A stretch of 45,025 bases of DNA from Faecalimonas sp. GTDB taxonomy: Bacteria; Bacillota; Clostridia; Lachnospirales; Lachnospiraceae. The DNA lies in NCBI GenBank assembly GCA_020024645.1, contig JAHHTN010000008.1:1-45025 (forward strand). The letters are read 5' to 3'. The notes beneath the pieces are model-generated. The model was not told the origin of the DNA. It worked only from the letters and a program-made list of their open reading frames with translations, and did no database searches. How positions within the stretch are numbered: position 1 is the first letter of the stretch; each line of letters starts with the position of its first letter. Shown here piece by piece: positions 33,301 to 42,142 of the stretch. A program made the translations under genes and the position numbers.

Positions 33301-33902
33301 GTGGTGTTGACCATGTATTAGCGTCTGGTCAAGATATTAACATCATGGTATTTGATACAGAAGTTTATTCTAATACAGGTGGACAGTCTTCTAAATCCAC
33401 ACCAACAGGTGCTATTGCTCAGTTTGCAGCAGCAGGTAAAGAAGTGAAGAAGAAAGATATGGCAAGTATTGCTATGAGTTATGGCTATGTATATGTAGCA
33501 CAGATTGCAATGGGTGCTGATTTTAATCAGACAGTAAAAGCGATTGCAGAAGCAGAGGCATATCCAGGACCATCATTAATCATTGCTTATGCACCTTGTA
33601 TTAACCATGGTATTAAAAAAGGTATGAACAAAGCACAAACAGAGGAAGAATTAGCAGTAAAATCAGGATATTGGCATAACTTCCGTTTCAACCCAGCAGC
33701 AGAAGGAAATAAATTTACTCTTGATAGTAAAGCGCCAACTGAAAGTTATAGAGAATTCTTAGATGGTGAAGTTCGTTATAATGCTTTAGCAAGAATGAAT
33801 CCAGAAAGAGCAGAAGAATTATTTGCTCAATCAGAAAAAGCAGCAAAAGAAAGATATGCTTATTTGAATAAATTAATTACTCTTTATGGAAATGAAGAAT
33901 AA
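30363..33902 (+). CDS. nifJ: Pyruvate:ferredoxin (flavodoxin) oxidoreductase
   Basis: This 1179-residue homodimeric enzyme oxidises pyruvate to acetyl-CoA and CO2 and reduces ferredoxin, central to anaerobic energy metabolism. The order is the usual fused one: N-terminal domain with YPITPSSVMAE, transketolase-like domain, CoA-binding domain, a two-cluster ferredoxin domain (CIQCNRCAYVCP and CTGCGSCANVCP) and the TPP domain with CAGCGETPY, GGDGWAYDIGFGG and a further Cys pair for the proximal cluster (CGCELR). I start at ATG 30363, eight bases after AAGGAGG; upstream in-frame codons overlap the promoter. It is a monocistronic unit between two terminators. Confidence 0.97.
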   Translation: MGRKMKTMDGNHAAAHASYAFTDVAAIYPITPSSVMAEATDEWATQGRTNIFGQTVQVTEMQSEAGAAGTVHGSLAAGALTTTYTASQGLLLMIPNLYKIAGEQLPGVFNVSARALASHALSIFGDHSDVYACRQTGCAMLCESSVQEVMDLTPVAHLSAIKGKIPFINFFDGFRTSHEIQKIETWDYEDLKDMADMDAIDAFRKHALNPNHPCQRGSAQNPDIFFQAREACNPYYDAMPAIVQEYMDKVNEKIGTNYKLFNYYGAEDAEHIIVAMGSVCDTIDETIDYLMAAGRKVGVVKVRLYRPFSAEALVKAIPDSVKQITVLDRTKEPGALGEPLYLDVVAALKGTKFDAIPVFTGRYGLGSKDTTPAQIVAVYNNSEKQKFTIGIVDDVTNLSLEVGAPLVTTPEGTINCKFWGLGADGTVGANKNSIKIIGDNTDMYAQAYFDYDSKKSGGVTMSHLRFGKSPIKSTYLIKQANFVACHNPSYVNKYNMVQELVDGGTFLLNCPWDMEGLEKHLPGQVKAFIANHNIKLYVIDGIKIGKEIGLGGRINTVLQSAFFKLANIIPEAHAIELMKAAAKASYGKKGDKIVQMNYDAIEAGAKQVVEIKVPETWKNAEDEGLFTPEVKGGKPEVVDFVKNIQAKVNAQEGNTLPVSAFTEYVDGSTPSGTAAYEKRGIAVDIPVWKSENCIQCNRCAYVCPHAVIRPVALTEEEVAKAPEGLETIDMIGMPGLKFTMTVSAYDCTGCGSCANVCPGKKGAKALVMENMEANEGKQDFFDYGREIPVKPEVVAKFKETTVKGSQFKQPLLEFSGACAGCGETPYAKLVTQLFGDRMYIANATGCSSIWGNSSPSTPYTVNEKGQGPAWSNSLFEDNAEFGYGMLLAQKALRNGLKAKIEKLVESGDNEAVVAAGKEWLETFNCGATNGTATDNLIVALENCDCGCELRKDILNNKDFLAKKSQWIFGGDGWAYDIGFGGVDHVLASGQDINIMVFDTEVYSNTGGQSSKSTPTGAIAQFAAAGKEVKKKDMASIAMSYGYVYVAQIAMGADFNQTVKAIAEAEAYPGPSLIIAYAPCINHGIKKGMNKAQTEEELAVKSGYWHNFRFNPAAEGNKFTLDSKAPTESYREFLDGEVRYNALARMNPERAEELFAQSEKAAKERYAYLNKLITLYGNEE

Positions 33903-33914
33903 AATGATAGAATG

Positions 33915-33943
33915 GCACGGTTATTTTAACCGTGCTATTTTTT
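33915..33943 (+). terminator. Intrinsic terminator after the PFOR gene
   Basis: GCACGGTTA (33915-33923) and TAACCGTGC (33927-33935) form a perfect nine-pair stem with a TTT loop, followed by TATTTTTTG. Confidence 0.92.
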
Positions 33944-33973
33944 GATGAAATCTTTGAAAAAAATAAAAAGTAT

Positions 33974-34002
33974 TTTACAATTCACAGAAAGTGTGTTAAA
34001 AT
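33974..34002 (+). promoter_or_regulatory. Promoter for the lysine riboswitch leader
   Basis: TTTACA (33974-33979), a 17-base spacer and TAAAAT (33997-34002) lie about twenty bases before the first riboswitch helix, so the transcript would begin just upstream of the aptamer. Confidence 0.7.
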
Positions 34003-34020
34003 AAGAAGTAATTGAATAAC

Positions 34021-34190
34021 TGGAAGATAGAGGTGCATTTTTAAAGAGTACGGTTTAGTTATGGTAGGACAGACTTCTAAACAGGAAAGGGAAAGATGCC
34101 GAAGAGTAAATTCTTTGTCCAAGGATTTATTCTGGGACGTTGTATAAGATACAACGTACTGTCACAGAATTGTGGAGCGCTATCATAGAT
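34021..34190 (+). promoter_or_regulatory. Lysine riboswitch (L-box) aptamer
   Basis: The conserved lysine-aptamer blocks occur in order: GATAGAGGTGC (34026), AAGAGTA (34044), GGGAAAGATGCCGAAG (34089), GTACTGTCACAG (34156) and GGAGCGCTATC closing with the first block (GATAG 34026-34030 with CTATC 34180-34184). The intervening stems of the five-way junction are also present, for example ACGTTGTAT facing ATACAACGT (34137-34156). Lysine binding should favour the terminator at 34230 and switch off the NhaC-family gene. The family is known to control lysine synthesis and transport genes. Confidence 0.93.
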
Positions 34191-34229
34191 TAGAATATAT
34201 AATTTATCGTATAATCTCATTGTATACAT

Positions 34230-34268
34230 AACCATAGACGTTCCTTTAAGAAGTCTATGGTTTTTTTC
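34230..34268 (+). terminator. Riboswitch expression-platform terminator
   Basis: ACCATAGAC (34231-34239) and GTCTATGGT (34253-34261) form a perfect nine-pair stem followed by seven T. It sits between the lysine aptamer and the transporter gene. CATAGA at the end of the aptamer (34184-34189) could compete for the 3' arm, a possible antiterminator. Confidence 0.9.
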
Positions 34269-34332
34269 ATTCTAAGAAGTGATTAGTTTATTTCAGTCAT
34301 TCAAAAGAAAAAGAATGAAGAGAGGATTTATT

Positions 34333-35940
34333 ATGAGAGAAGGATTAAGAAAAAGAGTACCAGCAATTATAAGTATGACCTTGTTATGTGTACTTATGTG
34401 TTCAATGACAGTATTTGCGGCGGAGGAACCACCGAAGCCAGAACTATATGCAACATTTTGGGCATTAGTTCCACCAGTTGTAGCGATTGCCTTGGCATTA
34501 ATTACAAAAGAGGTGTATAGTTCGCTTTTTGTTGGGATTTTAGTAGGTGCATTATTTTATTCAGGTTTTTCTTTTGAGGGAACAGTTACACATATTTTTC
34601 AAGGTGGAATGATTAGTGTGCTTTCGGATAAGAATAACGTTGGAATTTTAGTTTTTCTTGTGATTTTAGGAGCAATGGTATCTCTAATGAATAGAGCCGG
34701 AGGTTCAGCTGCGTTTGGGCGTTGGGCAGGAGAACATATTAAGACAAGAGTTGGAGTTCAATTAGCTACAATTGTTCTAGGTATATTGATTTTTATTGAT
34801 GACTATTTTAACTGTTTAACGGTAGGAAGTGTTATGCGTCCAGTGACAGATAAGCATAATGTATCTCGTGCAAAGTTAGCTTATTTAATTGATTCAACAG
34901 CAGCGCCAATTTGTATTATCGCACCAATTTCTTCATGGGCTGCAGCTGTTACTGGTTTTGTAAAGGGAGAAGATGGTTTTTCTATTTTTATTCAAGCAAT
35001 TCCGTACAACTTCTATGCTTTGCTTACGATTGTTATGATGATTGCTATTGTAACAATGAAAGTAGATTATGGTCCAATGAAAATTCATGAAGACAATGCG
35101 AAACAAGGAGATATTTATACAACTTCTGATAGGCCATATGAAAATGTGTCAACAGAAGTAGTAAATCACAATGGAAAAGTAATTGATTTAGTAATTCCTA
35201 TTCTATCCCTTATTGTGTGTTGTGTAATTGGTATGATTTATACAGGTGGATTTTTTGAAGGAACAGATTTTATTACAGCATTTTCAAATAGTAACGCTTC
35301 TGTAGGTCTTGTTCTTGGAAGTTTCTTTGGTTTGGTTATTACAATTGTGCTATATGCAATTCGAAGAGTATTAAGTTTTTCAGACTGTATGTCATGTATT
35401 CCGGAAGGATTTAAAGCAATGGTTCCAGCAATTATGATTTTAACATTTGCATGGACATTGAAAGCTATGACAGATAGTTTAGGAGCAGCTACGTACGTGG
35501 AAGGTTTAGTAAAAAATTCAACAGGAAGCCTAATGAATTTCTTGCCTGCAATTATTTTCTTAATTGGTTGTTTACTCGCTTTTGCAACAGGTACTTCATG
35601 GGGAACTTTTGGTATTTTGATTCCAATTGTTGTCGAAGCATTTTCAAATAAACCAACACTTATGATTATTGCCATTTCAGCATGTATGGCAGGTGCTGTT
35701 TGTGGTGATCATTGTTCACCGATTTCAGATACTACGATTATGGCATCAGCAGGTTCGCAGAGTAATCATGTTAATCATGTGTCTACACAGTTGCCATATG
35801 CGATAACTGCAGCTGTAGTTACATTTGTAACCTATATTGTTGCGGGATTTACACAATCAGCATGGATTTCACTACCATTTGGTATTGTATTAATGTTAAT
35901 TGTATTATTTGTAATTAAGAAAAGAGTAAAAAGTGAGTAG
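34333..35940 (+). CDS. NhaC-family transporter, probably for lysine
   Basis: This 535-residue polytopic membrane protein belongs to the NhaC Na+/H+ antiporter family, with blocks such as GILVGALFYSGFSFEGT, FIDDYFNCLTVGSVMRPVTD, TGTSWGTFGILIPI and CGDHCSPISDTT. The lysine riboswitch before it makes a lysine (or lysine-exchange) transporter the best prediction; NhaC-family members under this riboswitch have been proposed as lysine transporters. I start at ATG 34333 after GAGAGGA; a GTG at 34279 and an ATG at 34315 in frame lack as good a site. The first 30 residues look like a cleavable signal peptide (TLLCVLMCSMTVFAAEE), unusual for such a protein. Confidence 0.88.
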   Translation: MREGLRKRVPAIISMTLLCVLMCSMTVFAAEEPPKPELYATFWALVPPVVAIALALITKEVYSSLFVGILVGALFYSGFSFEGTVTHIFQGGMISVLSDKNNVGILVFLVILGAMVSLMNRAGGSAAFGRWAGEHIKTRVGVQLATIVLGILIFIDDYFNCLTVGSVMRPVTDKHNVSRAKLAYLIDSTAAPICIIAPISSWAAAVTGFVKGEDGFSIFIQAIPYNFYALLTIVMMIAIVTMKVDYGPMKIHEDNAKQGDIYTTSDRPYENVSTEVVNHNGKVIDLVIPILSLIVCCVIGMIYTGGFFEGTDFITAFSNSNASVGLVLGSFFGLVITIVLYAIRRVLSFSDCMSCIPEGFKAMVPAIMILTFAWTLKAMTDSLGAATYVEGLVKNSTGSLMNFLPAIIFLIGCLLAFATGTSWGTFGILIPIVVEAFSNKPTLMIIAISACMAGAVCGDHCSPISDTTIMASAGSQSNHVNHVSTQLPYAITAAVVTFVTYIVAGFTQSAWISLPFGIVLMLIVLFVIKKRVKSE

Positions 35941-35960
35941 TGATGAAGAAGTAAAATATA

Positions 35961-35990
35961 TTGCAGATAAGTAAAAAAATGTGGTATTAT
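35961..35990 (+). promoter_or_regulatory. Probable promoter of the Xaa-Pro aminopeptidase gene
   Basis: TTGCAG (35961-35966), an 18-base spacer and TATTAT (35985-35990). Downstream, AGGATA (36012-36017) and TATCCT (36026-36031) form a small hairpin in the 5' leader just before AAGGAGGGTG and the ATG. Confidence 0.6.
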
Positions 35991-36051
35991 GTACCTATAG
36001 GAAAAATGGTGAGGATAGCTGAAGTTATCCTTAAAATAAGGAGGGTGTGAC

Positions 36052-37839
36052 ATGAAAGTTACAGAAAGAATCGCAAAATTGCGTGCATTGATGGAAGAGA
36101 AAAATATTGATATGTATATTGTTCCATCAGCGGATAATCACCAGAGTGAATATGTTGGAGAACATTTTAAAGCGAGAGAATTTATTACTGGATTTACAGG
36201 TTCTGCTGGTACTGCGGTAATTACTAGAACAGAAGCAGGACTTTGGACAGATGGAAGATATTTTCTTCAGGCAGAACAACAGTTAGAAGGTTCGGGTGTA
36301 GAACTTTATCGCATGGGCAATCCAGGTGTTCCTACAGTTCTTGAATTTATAGCGAATAAATTAGAAGAAAATGGTACTTTAGGTTTCGATGGACGTCTTG
36401 TTGCAGTTGATGAAGGAAAAGAGTATGCGAATGCAGCATCAAAAAGAGGTGGAAAAATTAACTATGTTTATGATTTAGTAGATGAAGTGTGGGAAAATCG
36501 TCCAGTGTTGTCTACAGAAAAAGCATTTGCTTTAGATGAAAAACTTGTTGGAGAAAGTACTGAATCTAAATTAACACGCATTAGAGAAGTGATGAAAGAA
36601 GTAGGCGCGAATGTTCATGTTATTACATCTTTAGATGATGTTGCGTGGACGTTGAATGTTAGAGGAAATGATGTTGCTTACTCGCCATTATTATTAAGTT
36701 ATCTTATCATTACAATGGATCAGGTTGATTTGTACGTAGATGAAACAAAATTAAATGATGAAATTCGAGCAAATTTTGATAAAGTAAATGTTGTTCTTCA
36801 TCCGTATAATGATGTTTATGAAGCAATGAAAGTATATGGCTCAGAAGATACATTACTTATTGATCCGGATAGATTGAACTATGCTCTTTATTACAATATT
36901 GGAGAAAATGTTCATACTATAGAAAGACAAAATCCGACTGTGTTAATGAAAGCAATGAAAAATGAAGTTGAACTTGCTAACATAAGAAATGCACATATTA
37001 AAGATGGCGTTGCAATGACAAAATTTATGAAATGGGTAAAGGAAAATGTTGGTAAAATGACAATTACTGAGATGAGCGCATCTGAGAAATTGGAACAGTT
37101 CCGTGCAGAACAGGAAGGATTTTTATGGCCAAGCTTTGAACCAATCTGTGGTTATGGAGAACATGCTGCTATTGTACATTATACTTCTACACCAGAAACA
37201 GATGTGGAATTAAAAGAAGGAGCTTTATTCTTAACAGATACAGGCGGAAACTATTATGAAGGTTCTACAGATATTACAAGAACATTTGCGCTAGGCGAAG
37301 TAAGTGATATAGAAAAATTGCATTTTACAACAGTTGCGAAAAGTATGTTAAATCTTGCAAATGCAAAATTTATGTATGGAGCAATGGGAGTAAACTTAGA
37401 TATTCTTGCAAGAAAACCTTTTTGGGATATGAATTTGAATTTTAATCATGGAACAGGACATGGTGTAGGATATTTATTAAACATTCATGAAGGTCCTTCC
37501 GGAATTAGATGGCAATATAGACCAAGTGAAACAACACCATTTGAAGAAGGAATGGTTGTTACAGATGAACCAGGAATCTATATTGCAGGTTCTCATGGAA
37601 TTCGTACAGAAAATGAATTGATTGTTCGTAAAGGTGAGGCAAATGAATATGGTCAGTTTATGCATTTTGAGACGATAACGTTTGTACCAATCGATTTAGA
37701 TGCGATTAATCCAGAGATTATGTCAGAAGAAGATAAGAAAATGTTAAATGATTATCACAAACAAGTATTTGAAAAAATTTCGCCATTCTTAAATGAAGAA
37801 GAAACAGAATGGTTGAAAAAATATACAAGAGAAATTTAA
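36052..37839 (+). CDS. pepP: Xaa-Pro aminopeptidase, M24B, long form
   Basis: This 595-residue dimetal peptidase removes an N-terminal residue preceding proline. Length and three-domain form match the large cytosolic APP1 type rather than the short bacterial PepP. Two creatinase-like N-terminal domains (about 1-310) precede the pita-bread catalytic domain. There the metal ligands lie in LTDTGGNYYEGSTDITRTF (two Asp), NFNHGTGHGVGY (His), TDEPGIYI (Glu) and GIRTENEL (Glu). A strong AAGGAGG precedes the start. It is a single-gene unit ended by a hairpin terminator. No signal peptide, so cytoplasmic. Confidence 0.95.
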   Translation: MKVTERIAKLRALMEEKNIDMYIVPSADNHQSEYVGEHFKAREFITGFTGSAGTAVITRTEAGLWTDGRYFLQAEQQLEGSGVELYRMGNPGVPTVLEFIANKLEENGTLGFDGRLVAVDEGKEYANAASKRGGKINYVYDLVDEVWENRPVLSTEKAFALDEKLVGESTESKLTRIREVMKEVGANVHVITSLDDVAWTLNVRGNDVAYSPLLLSYLIITMDQVDLYVDETKLNDEIRANFDKVNVVLHPYNDVYEAMKVYGSEDTLLIDPDRLNYALYYNIGENVHTIERQNPTVLMKAMKNEVELANIRNAHIKDGVAMTKFMKWVKENVGKMTITEMSASEKLEQFRAEQEGFLWPSFEPICGYGEHAAIVHYTSTPETDVELKEGALFLTDTGGNYYEGSTDITRTFALGEVSDIEKLHFTTVAKSMLNLANAKFMYGAMGVNLDILARKPFWDMNLNFNHGTGHGVGYLLNIHEGPSGIRWQYRPSETTPFEEGMVVTDEPGIYIAGSHGIRTENELIVRKGEANEYGQFMHFETITFVPIDLDAINPEIMSEEDKKMLNDYHKQVFEKISPFLNEEETEWLKKYTREI

Positions 37840-37849
37840 TACAGAAGAG

Positions 37850-37884
37850 AAAGTGGAAGTTCTAGTTGAATTTCCACTTTTTTG
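37850..37884 (+). terminator. Intrinsic terminator after the Xaa-Pro aminopeptidase gene
   Basis: AAAGTGGAA (37850-37858) and TTCCACTTT (37872-37880) form a perfect nine-pair stem followed by TTTTGTTTT. Confidence 0.9.
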
Positions 37885-38044
37885 TTTTGGTATTTTAGTT
37901 ATAAAAGATAAGTGTGTGATCTTGAAAAATCGCAAGAGATAAAACTATTGTGATAAACTTCTTTTTTTGTATGAAAGATGTTATAATAAACTAAATTGGC
38001 AAAAATATAAATAGAATGAAAATAAAATAGGAGAGTACAGATAT

Positions 38045-40969
38045 ATGAAGTTAAATGAATTAGCAGAATACGAATTGCTACAGGAACATTACTTAAAAGA
38101 GTTGAAATCTGATGGATATATATTGAAACATAAAAAAAGTGGAGCAAAAGTTGTTCTTCTTTCAAATAATGATGAAAATAAAGTGTTTTCTATCGGATTT
38201 CGCACTCCACCAAAAGATAGTACAGGTTTACCACACATTTTAGAACACTCAGTTTTGTGTGGCTCTAGGAAATTTCCATCAAAAGATCCGTTTGTTGAAT
38301 TGGTAAAAGGATCTTTAAATACTTTTCTTAATGCAATGACATATCCTGATAAAACGGTGTATCCGATTGCCAGTTGTAATGATAAAGATTTTCAGAACTT
38401 AATGCATGTATATATGGATGCAGTGTTTTATCCAAATATCTATGAGCATGATGAAATTTTTCGTCAGGAAGGTTGGAGTTATAAGTTAGATAGCGATGAT
38501 GCAAAGTTAGAGTATAACGGTGTTGTATATAATGAAATGAAGGGTGCTTTTTCTTCTCCGGAAGGAGTTTTAGATAGAGTTGTATTGAATTCATTATTTC
38601 CAGATACTTCTTATAAGAATGAATCTGGAGGGGATCCAGAAGTGATTCCACAATTGACGTACGAACAGTTTTTAGATTTTCATAGAAAATATTATCATCC
38701 ATCTAATAGTTATATTTATTTGTACGGAAATATGGATATGGAAGAAAAATTGGAGTGGCTTGATAAGGAATACTTAAGTCAATTTAATGCAATAGAGATT
38801 GATTCTGAAATCAAAAAACAGGAACCATTTACAGAGAGAAAAGAAGTAGAAATTGCTTATTCTATTTCAAGCAATGAATCGGAAGAAAATAATACGTATT
38901 TATCTTATAATAAGGTTATTGGAACAAGCTTAGACCCTAATTTGTATTTGGCATTTGAAATTTTAGATTATGCTCTTCTTTCTGCACCTGGTGCACCACT
39001 TAAGAAAGCACTTGTAGATGCTGGAATTGGAAGAGATATTATGGGTTCATATGATAATGGGATTTATCAACCAGTCTTTTCTATTGTGGCAAAAAATGCA
39101 AATCTTGAGCAAAAAGAAGAATTTATTTCTGTTATTGAAGAAACATTAAGAGCTATTGTAGAAAATGGGATGGACAAAAAGGCGATTGAAGCGGGAATCA
39201 ATTATCATGAATTCCGTTATCGTGAGGCTGATTTTGGAAACTTCCCAAAGGGACTAATGTATGGATTACAGATTTTTGATAGTTGGTTATATGATGATGA
39301 AAAACCATTTATTCATTTAGATGCTATTGAAACATTTGAATTCCTGAAACAACAAGTAAATACAGGTTATTTTGAGAAGCTAATACAGAAATATTTATTA
39401 GATAATACACATGCTTCAGTGGTAGTTGTAAAGGCGGAGAAAGGGCGTACAGCTAGATTAGAAAAAGAGTTAGATGAAAGATTACAAGCGTATAAAGCAA
39501 GTCTTTCTAAAGAGGAAGTAGATAGACTTGTAGAAAGAACAGCACAATTGATTGCATATCAAGAAGAACCATCTACGGAGGAAGAATTAAAAACTATTCC
39601 AGTTCTTGAGAGAGAAGATATTTCAAGAAAAATCGCACCAATTTATAATGAAGAAAAATATTATGAAGATACGCTAATGGTTTATCATAATATTGAAACG
39701 AATGGAATTGGTTATGTAGATTTATTGTTTGATTTATCCTCTGTTCCAGCAGAAATGTTGCCGTATGTAGGAATTTTACAATCTGTTTTAGGAATTATTG
39801 ATACGAAAAACTATGAGTATGGAGAACTGTTTAATGAAATTAATGTTCATACAGGTGGAATAGGTACTTCGTTGGAAATGTATCCGGATGTGACGAAAAC
39901 GAAGGAAAAAGAATTCAAAGTTACTTTCGAAATGAAATCAAAAGCATTGTATAATAAACTTCCGATTGCTTTTGCTATGATGAAAGAAATTTTAGTGAAT
40001 TCTAAATTAGATGATGAGAAAAGATTAAAAGAGATTTTGGATATGACAAAATCAAGATTGCAGATGCGTTTTCAATCTGCAGGACATTTAACTTCTGCAC
40101 TTCGTGCAATGTCGTATACATCGCCATTAGCAAAATTTAAAGATGTTACAAATGGAATTGCATTTTATAAGACAATAAATGATATTTGCGAATATTTTGA
40201 AGAGAAAAAAGGAGAATTGATTCAGAATTTGCAAAAATTATGCAAAATGCTTTTTAGAGCTGACAATATGATGATTAGTTATACAGCAGCAGAAGAGGGA
40301 CTTGCAGATATGGAACAACTAATTGCAGATTTAAAAATAGATTTGCATAAAGAAAGTGTGGAGAGTATACCTTGCATATTGCATTGCGAGAAGAAAAATG
40401 AAGGATTTAAAACTTCTTCTAAAGTGCAGTATGTGGCAAGAGCAGGAAATTTTATTGATCGGGGAGAGGAGTATACAGGAGCTCTTCAAATATTGAAAGT
40501 GATTTTAAGTTACGATTATTTGTGGCAAAATGTCAGAGTAAAAGGTGGAGCGTACGGATGTATGAGTAGTTTTAATCGTCTAGGAGATGGGTACTTTGTG
40601 TCTTACCGTGATCCAAACTTAGAAAAGACAAATGAAATTTATGAAGGAATAACAGAATATCTTCGTAATTTCGATGTATCGGACAGAGATATGACAAAAT
40701 ATATTATTGGAACAATTAGTAATATGGATCAACCGATGAATCCTGTAGCAAAAGGGGACCGTTCTTTAAATCTTTATATGAATCATGTTTCGAAAGAAAT
40801 GATAGAAAAAGAGAGACAACAAATATTAGATGCAACACAAGAGGATATTAGAAAACTTGCCAATATAGTTGAGGCAATACTTAAAGCAAATCAATTATGT
40901 GTTATCGGGGGAGAAGATAAGATTGAGGAACACAAGGAATTGTTTGATGAAATAAAAGATTTATTTTAA
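38045..40969 (+). CDS. M16C zinc metallopeptidase (PreP/insulinase-like)
   Basis: This 974-residue clamshell peptidase degrades short unstructured peptides. The inverted zinc motif HILEH (64-68) gives His64, Glu67 and His68, and the distal Glu164 lies in VVYNEMKGAF. The C-terminal half carries the conserved VKGGAYGCMSSF and YRDPNLEKT blocks that complete the substrate chamber. Two M16 halves joined in one chain and the extra M16C domain match the presequence-protease subgroup. A TATAAT at 37982-37987 without a good -35 lies upstream; AGGAG precedes the ATG. Cytoplasmic, no signal peptide. Confidence 0.94.
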   Translation: MKLNELAEYELLQEHYLKELKSDGYILKHKKSGAKVVLLSNNDENKVFSIGFRTPPKDSTGLPHILEHSVLCGSRKFPSKDPFVELVKGSLNTFLNAMTYPDKTVYPIASCNDKDFQNLMHVYMDAVFYPNIYEHDEIFRQEGWSYKLDSDDAKLEYNGVVYNEMKGAFSSPEGVLDRVVLNSLFPDTSYKNESGGDPEVIPQLTYEQFLDFHRKYYHPSNSYIYLYGNMDMEEKLEWLDKEYLSQFNAIEIDSEIKKQEPFTERKEVEIAYSISSNESEENNTYLSYNKVIGTSLDPNLYLAFEILDYALLSAPGAPLKKALVDAGIGRDIMGSYDNGIYQPVFSIVAKNANLEQKEEFISVIEETLRAIVENGMDKKAIEAGINYHEFRYREADFGNFPKGLMYGLQIFDSWLYDDEKPFIHLDAIETFEFLKQQVNTGYFEKLIQKYLLDNTHASVVVVKAEKGRTARLEKELDERLQAYKASLSKEEVDRLVERTAQLIAYQEEPSTEEELKTIPVLEREDISRKIAPIYNEEKYYEDTLMVYHNIETNGIGYVDLLFDLSSVPAEMLPYVGILQSVLGIIDTKNYEYGELFNEINVHTGGIGTSLEMYPDVTKTKEKEFKVTFEMKSKALYNKLPIAFAMMKEILVNSKLDDEKRLKEILDMTKSRLQMRFQSAGHLTSALRAMSYTSPLAKFKDVTNGIAFYKTINDICEYFEEKKGELIQNLQKLCKMLFRADNMMISYTAAEEGLADMEQLIADLKIDLHKESVESIPCILHCEKKNEGFKTSSKVQYVARAGNFIDRGEEYTGALQILKVILSYDYLWQNVRVKGGAYGCMSSFNRLGDGYFVSYRDPNLEKTNEIYEGITEYLRNFDVSDRDMTKYIIGTISNMDQPMNPVAKGDRSLNLYMNHVSKEMIEKERQQILDATQEDIRKLANIVEAILKANQLCVIGGEDKIEEHKELFDEIKDLF

Positions 40970-40990
40970 ATACACAAAAGTGAGGTAAGC

Positions 40991-41887
40991 ATGAGAAAAG
41001 ATTATAAATCAGGTTTTGTAACATTAATTGGTAGACCAAATGTGGGTAAATCGACATTGATGAATTATTTGATTGGACAGAAAATTGCAATTACATCAAA
41101 TAAACCACAGACAACAAGAAATAGAATTCAGACTGTGTTGACAACAGAACAAGGACAGGTTGTATTTGTGGATACACCAGGAATCCACAAAGCAAAAAAT
41201 AAGTTGGGAGAATATATGGTAAATGTGGCAGAACGTACATTGAATGAGGTGGATGTTGTGCTCTGGCTTGTAGAGCCTTCGACATTTATCGGAGCTGGGG
41301 AAAAGCATATTGCGGAACAGTTAAAAAAAGTAAAAACACCAGTTATTCTTGTAATCAATAAGGTTGATATGGTTAAAAAGGAAGAAGTTTTGACATTTAT
41401 TGATGCTTATCAAAAATTATATGATTTTTCGGAAATTGTTCCAGTGTCTGCAAAAAGTGGAGAAAATACAGATGAATTAGTAAAAGTGTTATTCCAATAC
41501 CTTCCTTATGGACCACAATTTTATGATGAAGATACAGTGACAGATCAACCTCAGAGACAGATTGTTGCAGAAATTATACGAGAAAAAGCATTACATGCAT
41601 TGAATGAAGAAATACCTCATGGGATTGCTGTTTCGATTGAAAAAATGCAGTTTAAAAGAAAAATTGTAGAAATAGAGGCAACCATTATTTGTGAGAGAGA
41701 TTCTCATAAAGGAATTATTATAGGAAAACAGGGAAGCATGCTAAAGAGAATTGGAATAAATGCTCGCTATGAAATTGAAAAAATGTTAGAAATGCAGGTG
41801 AATTTGAAATTGTGGGTAAAGGTAAAAAAAGACTGGAGAGACAGTGATTTTCTTATTAAAAACTTCGGATACACAAAAGATGAATAA
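40991..41887 (+). CDS. era: GTPase Era
   Basis: This 298-residue GTPase binds the 3' end of 16S rRNA in 30S assembly. The GTPase domain has GRPNVGKSTLMN (14-25), the switch I block TSNKPQTTRNRI, DTPGIHKAKN and NKVDMV. The C-terminal KH domain contains GIIIGKQGSMLKRIG. GTGAGGTAAG precedes the ATG. It begins the conserved era-yqzL-recO-glyS block and follows the M16C gene by 21 bases, so it may be transcribed with it. Confidence 0.97.
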   Translation: MRKDYKSGFVTLIGRPNVGKSTLMNYLIGQKIAITSNKPQTTRNRIQTVLTTEQGQVVFVDTPGIHKAKNKLGEYMVNVAERTLNEVDVVLWLVEPSTFIGAGEKHIAEQLKKVKTPVILVINKVDMVKKEEVLTFIDAYQKLYDFSEIVPVSAKSGENTDELVKVLFQYLPYGPQFYDEDTVTDQPQRQIVAEIIREKALHALNEEIPHGIAVSIEKMQFKRKIVEIEATIICERDSHKGIIIGKQGSMLKRIGINARYEIEKMLEMQVNLKLWVKVKKDWRDSDFLIKNFGYTKDE

Positions 41888-41977
41888 TAATTTTAAAACG
41901 GTGGAAGTTTTTTGCCAGTATAGAACAAGCGTAATCGGAGAACCTAAAAAGAAAGGAACAGAAGAAGAGGTGATTCG

Positions 41978-42142
41978 ATGGAACTTACAGCGTGGGATAG
42001 ATTTTCTAAGACAGGGAAAATAGAAGATTATTTAGAATACTGCAAGAGTAGAATGAAAAAGACAGGGGAATACAATTGTGAATCAGCCAGTGATAGTGAC
42101 AGGTATTGTGCTGTCAGTAGCGCCTATAGGCGAGTACGATAA
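41978..42142 (+). CDS. yqzL: YqzL-like small protein
   Basis: This 54-codon gene has GAGGTGATT five bases before its ATG and begins MELTAWDRFSKTGKIEDYL, the hallmark of the YqzL family. In Bacillus subtilis yqzL also lies between era and recO. Function is unknown. Its last 65 bases overlap recO in another frame; the C-terminal third is therefore constrained by the RecO start and does not look conserved. It is often missed by gene callers. Confidence 0.8.
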   Translation: MELTAWDRFSKTGKIEDYLEYCKSRMKKTGEYNCESASDSDRYCAVSSAYRRVR

